From: Closterium sp. Naga37s-1
Taxonomy: Eukaryota > Streptophyta > Zygnematophyceae > Desmidiales > Closteriaceae
Direction: 5' to 3'
NCBI GenBank assembly: GCA_947471745.1
Contig: CANJKZ010001109.1
Span: forward strand, 1,054,001 to 1,118,000
Length of the DNA: 64,000 bases
Shown here piece after piece: positions 9,701 to 19,392 of this stretch; within the stretch, counting starts at the first letter, position 1, and every line of letters begins with the position of its first letter. A program made the translations under genes and the position numbers. The notes beneath the pieces were generated by a model that made no database searches, was not told where the DNA came from, and saw nothing but the letters and a program-made list of their open reading frames with translations.

Positions 9701-12700
9701 CCCAGGGCCAGGAATGATCTACGACGTCAGAGCCGGGAAATGGGAAGAGCCGACTGCACGGGAAAGGGAAGCAGCCATGGGGCACAGGTGGGACGCCACG
9801 GCACATCCGAGAGTGACAGAGAAGCAGAGAAGAGCGGCGATACGGAGGGCGATGGACCTCAACGTCATGAGCTGGCTGATTGAGACGATTCGCATGCACC
9901 TCAAGACGAAAGACATTCAAAGGGAGATAGAGATAAGCGTGAGATACCAGGAGGACTTGGAAGTGGAGAGGGGAAAAAGGCAGCTGCAAGCCATGGAGGA
10001 GCAGCAGGAAGAAAGGATCAGAGAAGGCTGGGCATGCATGGCCATGGAATGCGAAGGAGGAGAGAAGAGAGAGGAAGAGGCTGAGGAGGAGACGAAGGCA
10101 GGAGCAGTGAAAGAAAGGGAGAGGACACCAGAAGAGGAATGGCCCATAGGCTCAGGAATGGGGGCAGCAGCAGCCAGGGAACTACAGGAGGTGTTAAGGC
10201 AACACCGACAGTGCTTCGCCTACACGCTGCAGGAGCTAGGAGAATGCAAGTCACACGTCATGGAAATCAAGCTCACCACGGAGATACCGATCTACCAGAG
10301 GAAGAGACGGATGAGCCCAGGAGACATCGACATATGCATGGAAAAGTGCGCGGAGCTGCTAGAGGAAGGGTTGATCCAGCGCTCAGAAAGTGACTACGCA
10401 GCAGCGACAGTAGTGGCCTCGAGGAAGGACCTCATAGGGGAGGTGTCGGCGAGGAGAATGTGCGGGGATTACAGGGGCCTGAACAAGGTCACCGTGGCAG
10501 ACCGATACCCCATGCAATCCGCCGAAGAAATCTTTGACAAGCTACAGGGGGCAGCTGTGTTCTCTACGCTAGATCTCAGACAAGGCTTCAACCAGATACC
10601 CATCAGAGCAGAGGACCGAAAGAAGACAGCATTCCATGGGCCAGACGGACTGTACGAGTGGAGGTGCATGCCGTTTGGCATGAGGAATGCCTCGGCGCTG
10701 TTCCAGTGAGTGATGGACGCAGTCTTGAGGAACGTGCCAGCCGCTGCCTGCTACATAGACGATGTCATCGTCTTCAGTCCCAGCCCCGAGCAACACGTGA
10801 AGGACGTGCAGGCCACCCTGGAGGCCATCCAGGGAGCTGGATTAACCTGCCACCCGAAGAAGTGTGAGTTCGGCAGCAGGGCAGTGAAGTACCTGGGATT
10901 TGAGGTGCAGGGAGGGAAGATGAGCATCCAGCAGGCCAAGGTTGAGGTGCTGGATCGAGTACCCGCCCCCAAGGACCGGACAACACTAAGGGCGGTGTTG
11001 GGCTTCTTGAACTACTACCGCAAGTTCGTGCCCAACTTCAGCCGGACGGCAGCAGTACTGAATCGATTACTGCGGGAAGAGCAAGCATGGCAGTGGGGAG
11101 AGGCCGAGCAAGGGGCGCTGGAGGCTCTACTCACCGCTGTGAAGACGGCTTCGGTACTAACCCTGCCCAGTAAGGAGGATCCTTTTGTGCTCTACACCGA
11201 CTGGAGCAGTGCAGGCATGGGAGCCATACTGTGTCAGGAGAAAGAGGGGCAGGAGATGGTAGTGGCCTTCGCCAGCAGGAGCTGCAACCCGGCAGAGGCC
11301 AACTACTGCTCCTACGAGGGAGAAGGGTTGGCAGCCGTGTGGGGGGTCACCCACTTCCGTGTGTACCTGCAGGGCCGGCCCTTCACCCTAGGGACAGACC
11401 ATCAACCCTTGACTTGGCTCATGACCAACCAAGCTCTCACCGGGCGGAACGCCAGGTGGGCGATGCGGCTGCAAGAGTACGAGTTCACCATCCGGCACCG
11501 ACCGGGGAAGACGCTGCAGCATGTAGACGGCCTCTCCAGGATCCCTCCGCCGGACAGCCCCACAGCCTGCCTGGTCGCACTAGCCCGAGAGATTGACGGA
11601 GAAGGGGCCAGGAAGAAGCAGGAGCGAGGGCCCGATGATGTGTGGGAGGATGAAGAGGTGCTGAATTGGATACAAGGCAAAACGACAGAGGCCGGGCCAG
11701 CCAGCGAGCGAGCCCGGGCAAGAGGGGTGCACTACAGATGGTACCAGGACCAGCTGCAGAAAAACACTAAGGACGGGTGGAAGCTGGTGCCAAGGAGAGA
11801 AGAAAGAGAGCAGATAATAGCCAAGGTGCATCGGACGCTGGGGCACTATGGAAGTCTGAGGACCAGCCAGCTGGTAGAGACCGGGTGGTGGTGGGCGGGA
11901 ATGCGGAGAGAGATAAAAGAGTGGGTAGATTCATGCGAGCTGTGTAGCAGGAACAAGGCAGAGCTGGAGAGAGGAAGAGAGGAGTTGCAGTCACTTCCCA
12001 TACGAGGACTAGGGTTTCGATGGTCGCTAGATTTGGCAGGAGAGATGCCGCTGAGCCGCAGAGGGAAGCGGTACATACTCATCATGATAGAACACGGGAG
12101 CAAGTGGGTGGAGGTCAAGGCGTTACCCAGTAAGAACTCGGCGAAGATAGCAGAGGCGTTTGAGGAGCAAGTCCTCACCAGATTCGGCGCATGCGGAGAA
12201 GTCCTGACCGACCAAGGGACCGAATTCCTAGGAGAGTTCGAGAAGCTACTACAGGCGACAGGAATCACGCACCGAAGGACATCCCGCTACCACCCCCAGA
12301 GCGATGGGCTGACAGAGAGGTTTGTCCAGACTATGAAGAGGGGACTGCGGGCCTACGGAGAGAAATTCAAGCGAGACTGGGATGCACGACTGCCCTGGGT
12401 AGCTGCAGGATACCGGTTCAGTAAACAGACAGCTCTGAAGGACGTGTCCCCATACTACCTACTGCTGGGGAGAGAGCCCATACTGCCAGTAGACGCACCG
12501 AAGCTGCTGACAGGAACCGTGACAGTGGCATCAGCGGAGAGTTGGGTGGGGCTGGCAGAGGCACGGGCCAGGTACCTAAGAGAACTGCTACCTGCAGCGC
12601 TAGAGAACTTGCACGTGGCTCAGCTCAGAGACGCGCAGCGATACAAGAAGAGGAGGGAGGGACAGGGAGCCGCTAAGGAAAAGCAGCTGGGAGTAGGGGA

Positions 12701-13040
12701 GGAGGTATATCTGAAGCAAGCGAGGCACGACATGATGGACATAGGCCTCAGCAACGAGCGCTGGAAGGTCAAGGAAGTGAAAGAGTCAGGAGTGGTAGTG
12801 CTGGTGAGCGAGGGAGGCAGGGAGAAGAAAGACCATCAGACCAACGTGGCACGAGCCCGACCAAGGCGGGGAGCTAAGGAAGACGGTGCAGGAACGGCAG
12901 AAGAAAGAATCCAGCAGCCAGGAGTAGAAGGAGTCCATCGGCTTGCAGCAGGAGCTAGGCAGCCGAGGAGGGGGCAAGTGCAGGATGCAGGTGGCAAGGC
13001 AAGGCAGGTACCCAGAGAGCTGAGGGCACTAATGCAGTGA
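6744..13040 (+). CDS. Gag-protease-C5 methyltransferase-RT-RNase H-integrase polyprotein, one in-frame UGA
   Basis: A single frame of about 2,098 codons from ATG 6744 to TGA 13038-13040, broken only by TGA at 10707-10709. Domain order: retrotransposon Gag (about residues 160-345); two CCHC knuckles (from Cys379: CHECGDAGHLKRDC, CENCGKRGHKRAEC); retropepsin with IIDTGAHHVLIG (Asp550); C5 methyltransferase (about 730-1052, separate entry); RT with TLDLRQGFNQIPI, WRCMPFGMRNASALFQ and YIDD at 10752; RNase H (VLYTDWSSAGMGAIL); integrase with HRTLGH...CELC zinc site and D, D, E residues in SLDLAGEM, LTDQGTEF and DGLTERF. RT before integrase is the Ty3/Gypsy order. No chromodomain is evident. The premature UGA replaces the arginine expected in ALFQRVMD and fits CGA to TGA, a deamination-type change. 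The last 60 or so bases of the frame lie inside repeat B1. Confidence 0.9.
8937..9899 (+). other. Cytosine-C5 DNA methyltransferase domain within the retroelement polyprotein
   Basis: It lies between protease and RT. Motif I is LELYEGIGTGLAAALKAG (residues about 734-751), which binds S-adenosylmethionine. Motif IV is GWECQGYSRAGEGRG with the candidate catalytic Cys823; the canonical proline before it is glutamate. Motif VI is ILENVD (ENV at 865-867). Motif VIII is RAHRPRRYW (902-910). A target-recognition stretch and a motif IX/X-like end (residues about 1000-1052, AMDLNVMSWLIETI) follow. Motif I looks DNMT3-like, while the motif IV neighbourhood (GYSRAG...G..D.RG) is closer to bacterial Dcm-type enzymes, so the subfamily is open. 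If active, it would methylate cytosine in DNA, perhaps the element's own cDNA. Confidence 0.88.
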
Positions 13041-13151
13041 CGAGGAAGGTTGCAGAAGAGAGACAACACCCCAGCATCAGGAGCACAGGAGGCAGGGCCA
13101 ACAGGAGGCAAGGCCGGGCAACCTGAAGCAAGACAGAGAGAGATTCCGACA
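12978..13151 (+). repeat. Split direct repeat B1
   Basis: A 174-bp sequence (starts GTGCAGGATGCAGGTGG, ends GATTCCGACA) that I read as identical to B2 at 13531-13704. It includes the last codons and stop of the polyprotein. It is separated from A2 by only two bases (GC at 13152-13153). Confidence 0.92.
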
Positions 13152-13153
13152 GC

Positions 13154-13530
13154 TGTCATGCTTTTATACTTAGTATAGATATAATAAGATAGGTGCATGA
13201 CATTGTGAAGGAGCGTAATAGACTGTAGAGAAGTAAGGGGGAAAAGGGGAATGCTCGAGCGGGAACACAAAGCGAGCCGTACGAAAGCACCGTTGCTCGG
13301 CAACGGTAACTACCGCTCACAATTACTTAAGCAGTAGCGCAAGTAGGGGATCTTTGCTTGCGAGTTTGTTTTCACACTAAGCTACAATTCAGGCTGGCGA
13401 AACCCCTAGCACCTAGCACGAGTGGAGCCAATCCTAGCAAGCACGATCTGAGCCAAGGAAGAGCAGTGAGTCTGCCGAGCTCAGCCCCCAGTGGAAGCAA
13501 TCTCCTCTCAGAGAGTAGAGGAGCTTTTAA
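13154..13530 (+). repeat. Split direct repeat A2 (internal copy of the left end)
   Basis: A 377-bp copy of A1 with two differences, directly abutting B2 on its right and separated from B1 by two bases on its left. In a simple LTR element the copy would end the element here; instead 174 more element bases follow before the target duplication. Confidence 0.92.
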
Positions 13531-13704
13531 GTGCAGGATGCAGGTGGCAAGGCAAGGCAGGTACCCAGAGAGCTGAGGGCACTAATGCAGTGACGAGGAA
13601 GGTTGCAGAAGAGAGACAACACCCCAGCATCAGGAGCACAGGAGGCAGGGCCAACAGGAGGCAAGGCCGGGCAACCTGAAGCAAGACAGAGAGAGATTCC
13701 GACA
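13531..13704 (+). repeat. Split direct repeat B2 (right end of the methyltransferase retroelement)
   Basis: I read this as identical to B1. It ends ...CCGACA and is followed at once by the target duplication CAGG and the resumed Copia reading frame, so it is the true right end of the inserted DNA. Confidence 0.9.
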
Positions 13705-13708
13705 CAGG

Positions 13709-15485
13709 TCGAGCTCAACGGCCACCGGAGCGGCTGAGCTTCCACGCCTGCCTACCACCAGCTGCCTTCACCACGGTGTTCGACGAGGTCCACGACGACC
13801 TATTGTACGATGACGCCGAGGAGGATGAATCCCTGCCGTAGCTCGACCCCGACATGCATGCCGACCCCGAACACCGCTGGGACATCGCCACGATGACGGT
13901 AAAGGAGGCGCTGTCGAGCTGGAAGGGCGAGGCGGTGAAGGCCGCCATGGAAGAAGAGATTCGCAGCCTCATCGGCATGGGCACTTGGGAGCTGGTCGAA
14001 CGCCCACGTGGGGTGAACATCATGAAGAACCGGTGGGTGCTGACGACCAAGTACCGCATCGACGACACCGTCGAGCGCGAGAAGGCGAGGCTGGTCGTGA
14101 AGGGCTTCACACAGGTTTACGGTGCCGACTATGACGAGACGTACTCGCCGGTGAGCAGCTACGTCACGCTGAGGACCTTCCTCAGCATCGTCGCTGTCCT
14201 CGACCTCAACCTGATGCAGCTCGACATGAAGAACGCTTTCCTGCAGAGCAAGCTCGACAGGGTGCTTTACATGTACCAGCCGGACTACTTCAACGATGGG
14301 ACCGGTCGGGTGTGTAAGCTGATGAAGAGACTCTACGGGCTAAAGCAGTCGCTGCTGCTGTGGTACAGGGCTCTCGACAGTGTGCTGCCGGGCGCCGGCT
14401 GGAAGAAGAGCCAGGTCGACGAGGCGCTCTACTTCAAGGCCGGCGACGACGGAGTGACCTGCTGGGTGCTGGTCTACGTCGACGACCTGTTCGCCGCCAG
14501 CAGCAGCACCGCGATGCTGAAGGAGCTGAAGGAGCTGCTGGAGGCCGCCTTCGAGCTGCGTGAGATCTCGCCGGTGGAGAAGTACCTTGGGCTGGAGATC
14601 GTGCGCGACAGGCCGGCCAGGAAGCTGTGGCTGCACCAGCAGGGCTACGCCAACAAGCTGCGCAGGCGCTTCATCGACGAGGAGCAGGGCGGTCGAGTCC
14701 CGAAGACGCCGGTCTCGGTCGACGCCTACGCTCAGCTGACGTTTGACGACGAGGAGGCTCAGGAGCGCGAGGAGGAGGAGTACCGGCAGAAGGTCGGCTC
14801 GCTGCAGTTCGCGGCGACAACGACGAGGCCGGACATCGCGTTCGCCTGCAGCAAGCTGGGGAGCGGCCTCACGGTGAGGAGCGACCAGCATTGGCGCGAG
14901 GTCGACCGCTGCCTCGCCTACCTCGCCGACACCCGTGACACCGCCTTGGAGTTCGGCGGTGGACCAGAATCGTTGGAGCTGATCGGCTACGTCGATGCCG
15001 ACGACGCGGGTGACAAGCAGAACCGGACGAGCACGGGGTGCTACGTGTTCGTCTACGGAGGGGCCGCCGTCTCCTGGTCGAGCTCACGCATCAAGTGCGC
15101 GACATTGTCATCGACCGAGTCGGAGTACGTGGCGGCCAAGGATGCCGGCACGGAGGGGCGTCGACTTCGCTTCCTCCTTGCGGAATTCAAGCTGCTCGAC
15201 GCTGGGAAGCCGACCATCCTCCGCGTCGACAACACGTCGGCAATCACGGTCGTTGAGGGCTTGGGGCTCACGGGCAACCTCCAGCACATGGAGCGACGCT
15301 ACGCCTGGCTGCAGCATATGGTGAGGCGCGGGAAATTTGTGCTGAAGTTCATCCCGACCACCGAGCAGCCGACGGACTTCCTGACGAAGGCGCTGCATTT
15401 TCCGGCTTTCAAACGGTGCTCTGTCGCCATCGGCCAAGTTCGTCTGGCCGACGTCGGCGACGGTGACGACGAGGTGTGGCAGTAG
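13709..15485 (+). pseudogene. Copia RT and RNase H, 3' part of Copia element 1
   Basis: The integrase-RT linker resumes immediately after the nested element, is stopped by TAG at 13839-13841, and is then open from ATG 13854 to TAG 15483. The RT begins with WKGEAVKAAMEEEI and TWELVERP and continues through REKARLVVKGFTQVYG, DETYSPVSSYVTLR, QLDMKNAFL, KRLYGLKQS, the catalytic LVYVDDLF (about 14474) and KYLGLEIV. RNase H follows with GSLQFAATTTRPDIAFA, GYVDADDAGD, STESEYVAAKDA and QPTDFLTKAL. Both enzyme domains look complete and the reading frame matches the integrase part, so this half is much better preserved than the protease region. It lies 130 bp upstream of the 3' LTR. Confidence 0.88.
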
Positions 15486-15614
15486 GTGCCGTGCCCTTCT
15501 GCACGGCTGGTGCGGTGACGGCGTGCTGTGTGTGGGGTGCACGCCGAGGACGAGTTTTCTCCGTGGAGTGCTGCCGTGTGGGCTGGAGGCCCAAGCGTGA
15601 GCGCGGCAGGGGAG

Positions 15615-16704
15615 TGTTAACGGGAATGGAGTGTTGGCCCCGCCCTCGCTTGGGCAACGCCGACGACTTGGACGGATGTACGGGAGTAGCAGCCGACCGT
15701 TCACAGTGGGAGAACTGCTCGACAGGCTTCGTCGGGCTGCAGGGGACCGCTGTGGTGTTGCTGTCGACCAGGGAGCTCGACAGCTGCAACTGACTGGTCT
15801 GGGAGACGGGTGGGACGTTGACCAGGACCTGCAGCTCGACCGGGAGGTCTCCGGAGCATCCCGTCGACCTGCAGCTCGACCGGAAGGTCTCCGAGCATCC
15901 CGTCGACCTGCAGTTCGACCGGGAGGTCCACGGAGCAGTCCGTCGACCTGACAAGTGAGCAGCGGTCGACGAGGGGAGCTCGGCGACAACCGCTGATGGT
16001 TCTGGTCGACGGAAGGAGTCCGTCGACTAGGGGGTGGTTTGACGGGAGTTGTGGTCGACCATAGGCACCTTGTGGTCGACCAGAGGGACCTGGTGGTCGA
16101 TCGGAGGCGCCTGGGGGTCGACCAGAGCGCCTGGGGGTCGACCAGGTCGTCCGGGTAACCTGCTCGACGAGTTCTGCGGAGGCACGCGAACGTCCTCGAG
16201 GACGCGATGGCGCTGGCGACTTCGGGCTGGTATCCCGAAGTCGATGTGGCTCGTCAGGCGCAGACAACAGCCGGCGGATGCCCAACGAGGCAAGTCGGGC
16301 CAATCGTCTACGCGCACCTGCGAGCGTGCGCACTGCTGGATTCTACGCGGCAATGCTGGACAGCCGCTCTGCTGCAGCGTTGGCACGCCGTCGACCTGCT
16401 CTGCTAGCAGGTCACCCTTCTGCAGTGCTGGTGCGGCTCCTCTACGCAACGCTGGCAGGCAGTCGACCGAGCTGTGCTGGCGGTCGACCAGGCTAGCTGT
16501 AGGGTTGCTAGGTGCCTGATGTAGTCATTCTGTCATTGCTTGTTCAATCATTCTGTAATTTCGACTTTGCCTAGTGGAAACTCTTGCCGATTTCTCTCGT
16601 AAATGCGCAAGCACTAAGGAACTAAGCAAAGCTACGATCACCTCTAGTAGTTCGTGCCAACCCCCGTAGTCTAGCTCACTACTGTTGTAGAGTGATTCTC
16701 CGCA
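15615..16704 (+). repeat. 3' LTR of Copia element 1
   Basis: A 1090-bp copy of 1551-2820 lacking about 184 bp. It is preceded by the purine-rich GGCAGGGGAG tract and followed by the target duplication GTATC. Confidence 0.92.
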
Positions 16705-17113
16705 GTATCTAGAGAAATGCATTCAGAGAACACCCGCCTGCAAGGGATGGTTGATTGGTTTCGGTACAGGTGTTCCGGGTTAGAGGCCCTCACTGAAAGA
16801 GTCCCTTTTCCCCCTTGATTAGAGTTTTCCGATTTTGCCTAGGGTTGGCCCGACCCCTATAGTCCCATTTTGGCGGGAAATTTTGTAGCTTGACCAAATC
16901 ATTGCATGAATCAACTTCGCAGCCAATCAGAGGCTCTAGATCGAACCAGCCGAACGTTCAGGGAAAACGATAAAGAAGGGATCATCGATTCGATATTTAA
17001 CTTTGAAATTGTAAGTAATTGTTTCTCTTGACCGTGGTTACTTCTCAATTATGTCGTGCGGTCTCCAGCGCGCTCGACGATGACATATCATTTATCTCGC
17101 TTATCGGGGTAAG

Positions 17114-17273
17114 GGTACGTTCCTGGCTGGTATCTAGCCTCGGGCCAAGTTCCCCTGGTGTCAGGCCCCTCAAGCGAGGTCTAACACAAATTTTCGATTT
17201 TCCCTTATGCCCATCAATACTACCTCGTATCAAGCAGCTTGGCTCGAAGCTTGACACCAGCCAAGAACGTACC
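17114..17273. mobile_element. Foldback MITE 1
   Basis: About 160 bp with terminal inverted repeats of roughly 35 bp: the left end GGTACGTTCCTGGCTGG pairs with the right end CCAGCCAAGAACGTACC. No coding capacity. I could not fix a target duplication. Its termini resemble those of the MITEs at 31487 and 42467. Confidence 0.65.
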
Positions 17274-18292
17274 ATAAAACAGAAGTTTTTACCTTCTATT
17301 TGACCCCCAAACCATAATTTATTTTGTTTTGGTTTGCTCGTTAGTCATGCGATATTGATCAGCGCGGGGAACCGTGCGACGAGAAGTTGAAGCAAGCGCG
17401 GTCCGCATCTACGTAAAAGACGTAATCCAAAACTAGTAACAAACAAACCACTCTTCATGTCATTTTCCTGAACGGGACTACAAATACCGCGTTTTGCCCG
17501 AGTCTTAAAGGTTTTTGCTCATAGTCCGCGCACGGCGTGTCATTCCATCGGACTATAACGAGAACACTTGTAACAGCAAAACTCCTAATACTACAAAGGA
17601 ACAGTATCATCCTTATGCGGTTCAGTGTAGCGAGAACTAGGGTGTACGCAATGTTGCCAATTTGGCGTGAGGAAAAGGTTTTTGAGTCGAGCATGCACTG
17701 TTACTGAACTTCTTCGCTCCCAGCGTAGCTACACCCTCTTTCGCGCTAGTAGAGCACCTGGTTGCAGAACATGCTCGGGTCGTAGAACGTCACCACATTC
17801 AGAATGGTCTTGTCACTTACTGTACAAGCACAATGCGAAGAATGCGGTTAGGTAAGGTGATGCACTTTACAAACAGCGTTTTCAGCGTTTTCATTTGGTT
17901 GGGATGGGTATACAGTGATTACGGAAATTTTACGTCCTTGAGTCAGTTTGCGACGTGGTTCGGCTTTTCCCCCCAGTTTGCTAGGAACGTTCAATGGCAC
18001 CAGATCGCAAGAGACAAGTACTGTAGCGACGAGTCGCGCAAGGTGAGAAGGTTGAGAAAGAGGGTGTACAACGCTTCTGGCGCACTATTACTGCCCAGCT
18101 TTCGCAGATAGCGCACAAACATGTGCTTTGAACGCAGTTTTGATTTCATTGGTCCACACATGGCACATAACTAAAAACCGAACCCGTGGATACTCTCACA
18201 TAAAACAGTAACCACTTACACTTGTTTTTTGTGCTAAATAATAAGTATACCCTTTTAAGAAGGGTTTCAGCCCTAAACGACTTCAGAATTTT

Positions 18293-18348
18293 GTTTAGGG
18301 TTGATGCTCAATGGAGACATGCCATTGAGAAGGGCATCAACTCTAAAC
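18293..18348. repeat. Long stem-loop with TTTAGGG motif
   Basis: GTTTAGGGTTGATGC...CAATGG pairs with CCATTG...GCATCAACTCTAAAC around a short loop. The TTTAGGG unit is repeated at about 18366 and 20644 but not in tandem, so this is not a telomere tract. Confidence 0.5.
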
Positions 18349-18465
18349 ACCTTGTCGCCCGATGTTTAGGGTTGATGACTCCCTCAAAAAGCATGCCATC
18401 TTTTTATGCCCGAAATGCTAGCGGTTGACGGTTCAGTAGCCGTCAAACAAAGCAGAGTTATTGGC

Positions 18466-19383
18466 GAAATAATTGCGCGACGCGACGTGTTTCACATTTT
18501 GCTCAATCCTGTGGACTAACCTCGCACCGCTCTCCCCATTTTTTAAATTGTCTCAATCCCCTGGAGCGCAACTTGCTCTACATCCGCTTTTACGGTCTGG
18601 TCTGGCTGCGTATTTTTTTATCAACAATTTCGGATCCCTTTGATTTCTTGTTTTTTTGTGAGAACACATTTGACGATATCCATATGCAATAAATGCAACC
18701 CCTTTGTACGAGTTGTCATTTTATGCAGTTGCATTAATGATTCAAAATGGTCGTGCTGACAGAACGGGTAAATATTTCAGGGCTAGAATGATTAAAAAAA
18801 AATACAAAGTCGTATTATAGTATACATTAGGACCAGCCGTAATGAGGCAACGAGACTCTTGCATCGGACTAGAAAATTTTATAGCATGGACTATAATTCT
18901 CAAATGTAGCAAAAGACGGTTATTTTCAACCCACAAATTCACAGGCATGTTCAAATAGGTTTTGTGTGTTGCCTCAAGAAATGCAATTTTGCAAAATTAT
19001 GCAAGAGCACATAGTATTTCTCTTTAATTAAATCTCGTAGAAGTGTGAAGCAATTTATTATTATGTTCAATTTCTTTTTCAGTTCCGAATATGTTTAAAA
19101 ACTATGTCATATTGAAGATATATAACACCTTGCCTAACCTTATAGCCTTAAAAAACAATTGGCTGAACGGTTATTGCGTATTCAGGGTAAACCATGCCTG
19201 GCTAAAGAATGTGTCGTCCAACAAATCCGACTCAAACTTTGTCGAGAGTGTTTATGCCATTATCACGAAAGCGCATGTAGAAGTCCATAAGATTTTGAAA
19301 TATCAAAAATCCGGTAGCGCGGTGCGAGGGTAGTCGACAGGTTTGAGCAAAATTCGAGAATCGTCGCGTCGCGCGATTATTTC
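18466..19383. mobile_element. Non-autonomous Mutator-like element (918 bp)
   Basis: Terminal inverted repeats of about 65 bp start GAAATAATTGCGCGACGCGA on the left and match the reverse complement of the right end. A perfect 9-bp target duplication GTTATTGGC lies at 18457-18465 and 19384-19392. Long terminal inverted repeats with a 9-bp duplication are the signature of the Mutator superfamily. No transposase frame is present, so an element elsewhere must mobilise it. Its two arms match the two arms of the larger element at 43025-48619. Confidence 0.85.
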
Positions 19384-19392
19384 GTTATTGGC

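Larger units (their letters stand above)
6334..13704 (+). mobile_element. Ty3/Gypsy-like retroelement encoding a cytosine-C5 DNA methyltransferase, with split direct repeats
   Basis: A 7,371-bp element inserted in Copia element 1. It is bounded by the 4-bp duplication CAGG (6330-6333 and 13705-13708; a 5-bp ACAGG reading is also possible). Instead of two LTRs it shows A1 (6334-6710), one long reading frame (6744-13040), then B1 (12978-13151), A2 (13154-13530) and B2 (13531-13704). A1 and A2 differ at 2 of 377 positions; I see no difference between the 174-bp B1 and B2. The A1-ORF-B1-A2-B2 order is the split-direct-repeat layout described for PAT/Ngaro-type tyrosine-recombinase elements, yet this element encodes a DDE integrase. 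No initiator-tRNA primer site follows A1. The near-identity of the repeats indicates recent insertion. Charophyte Gypsy elements with methyltransferases are known; I do not know of one with this end structure. Confidence 0.88.
1551..16704 (+). mobile_element. Ty1/Copia LTR retrotransposon, decayed and interrupted by a nested element
   Basis: LTRs beginning TGTTAACGGG and ending CTCCGCA lie at 1551-2820 and 15615-16704. They are flanked by the perfect 5-bp target duplication GTATC (1546-1550 and 16705-16709). Gene order is Gag, protease, integrase, RT, RNase H, which defines Copia. The element is interrupted between integrase and RT by the methyltransferase retroelement at 6334-13704. Several in-frame stops (TAG 4421, TGA 4784, TAG 4835, TGA 5015, TAG 13839) show it is no longer functional. 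The two LTRs differ at scattered sites, many of them transitions at CpG, and by a block of about 184 bp present only in the 5' copy (about 2551-2734). The whole element is unusually rich in TCGAC. Confidence 0.93.
16710..18465 (+). other. Non-coding stretch with a MITE and a telomere-like hairpin
   Basis: I see no gene in this AT-richer stretch: open frames are short and lack recognisable motifs. It contains the foldback element at 17114-17273, the hairpin at 18293-18348, and the left 9-bp target duplication (18457-18465) of the Mutator-like element that follows. Confidence 0.6.

Noticed and set aside
10700..10715. Programmed UGA readthrough or recoding in the RT of the methyltransferase element
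   Set aside because: The position is a core RT residue and a single CpG transition explains it; no known readthrough context is visible. Left open as a test in the findings.
13154..13530. A2 as the simple 3' LTR of the nested element
   Set aside because: 174 bp of element sequence (B2) lies between A2 and the target duplication, and the Copia frame resumes only after B2.
18230..18420. Internal telomeric repeat (TTTAGGG)
   Set aside because: The TTTAGGG words are isolated and embedded in a stem-loop, not in tandem.
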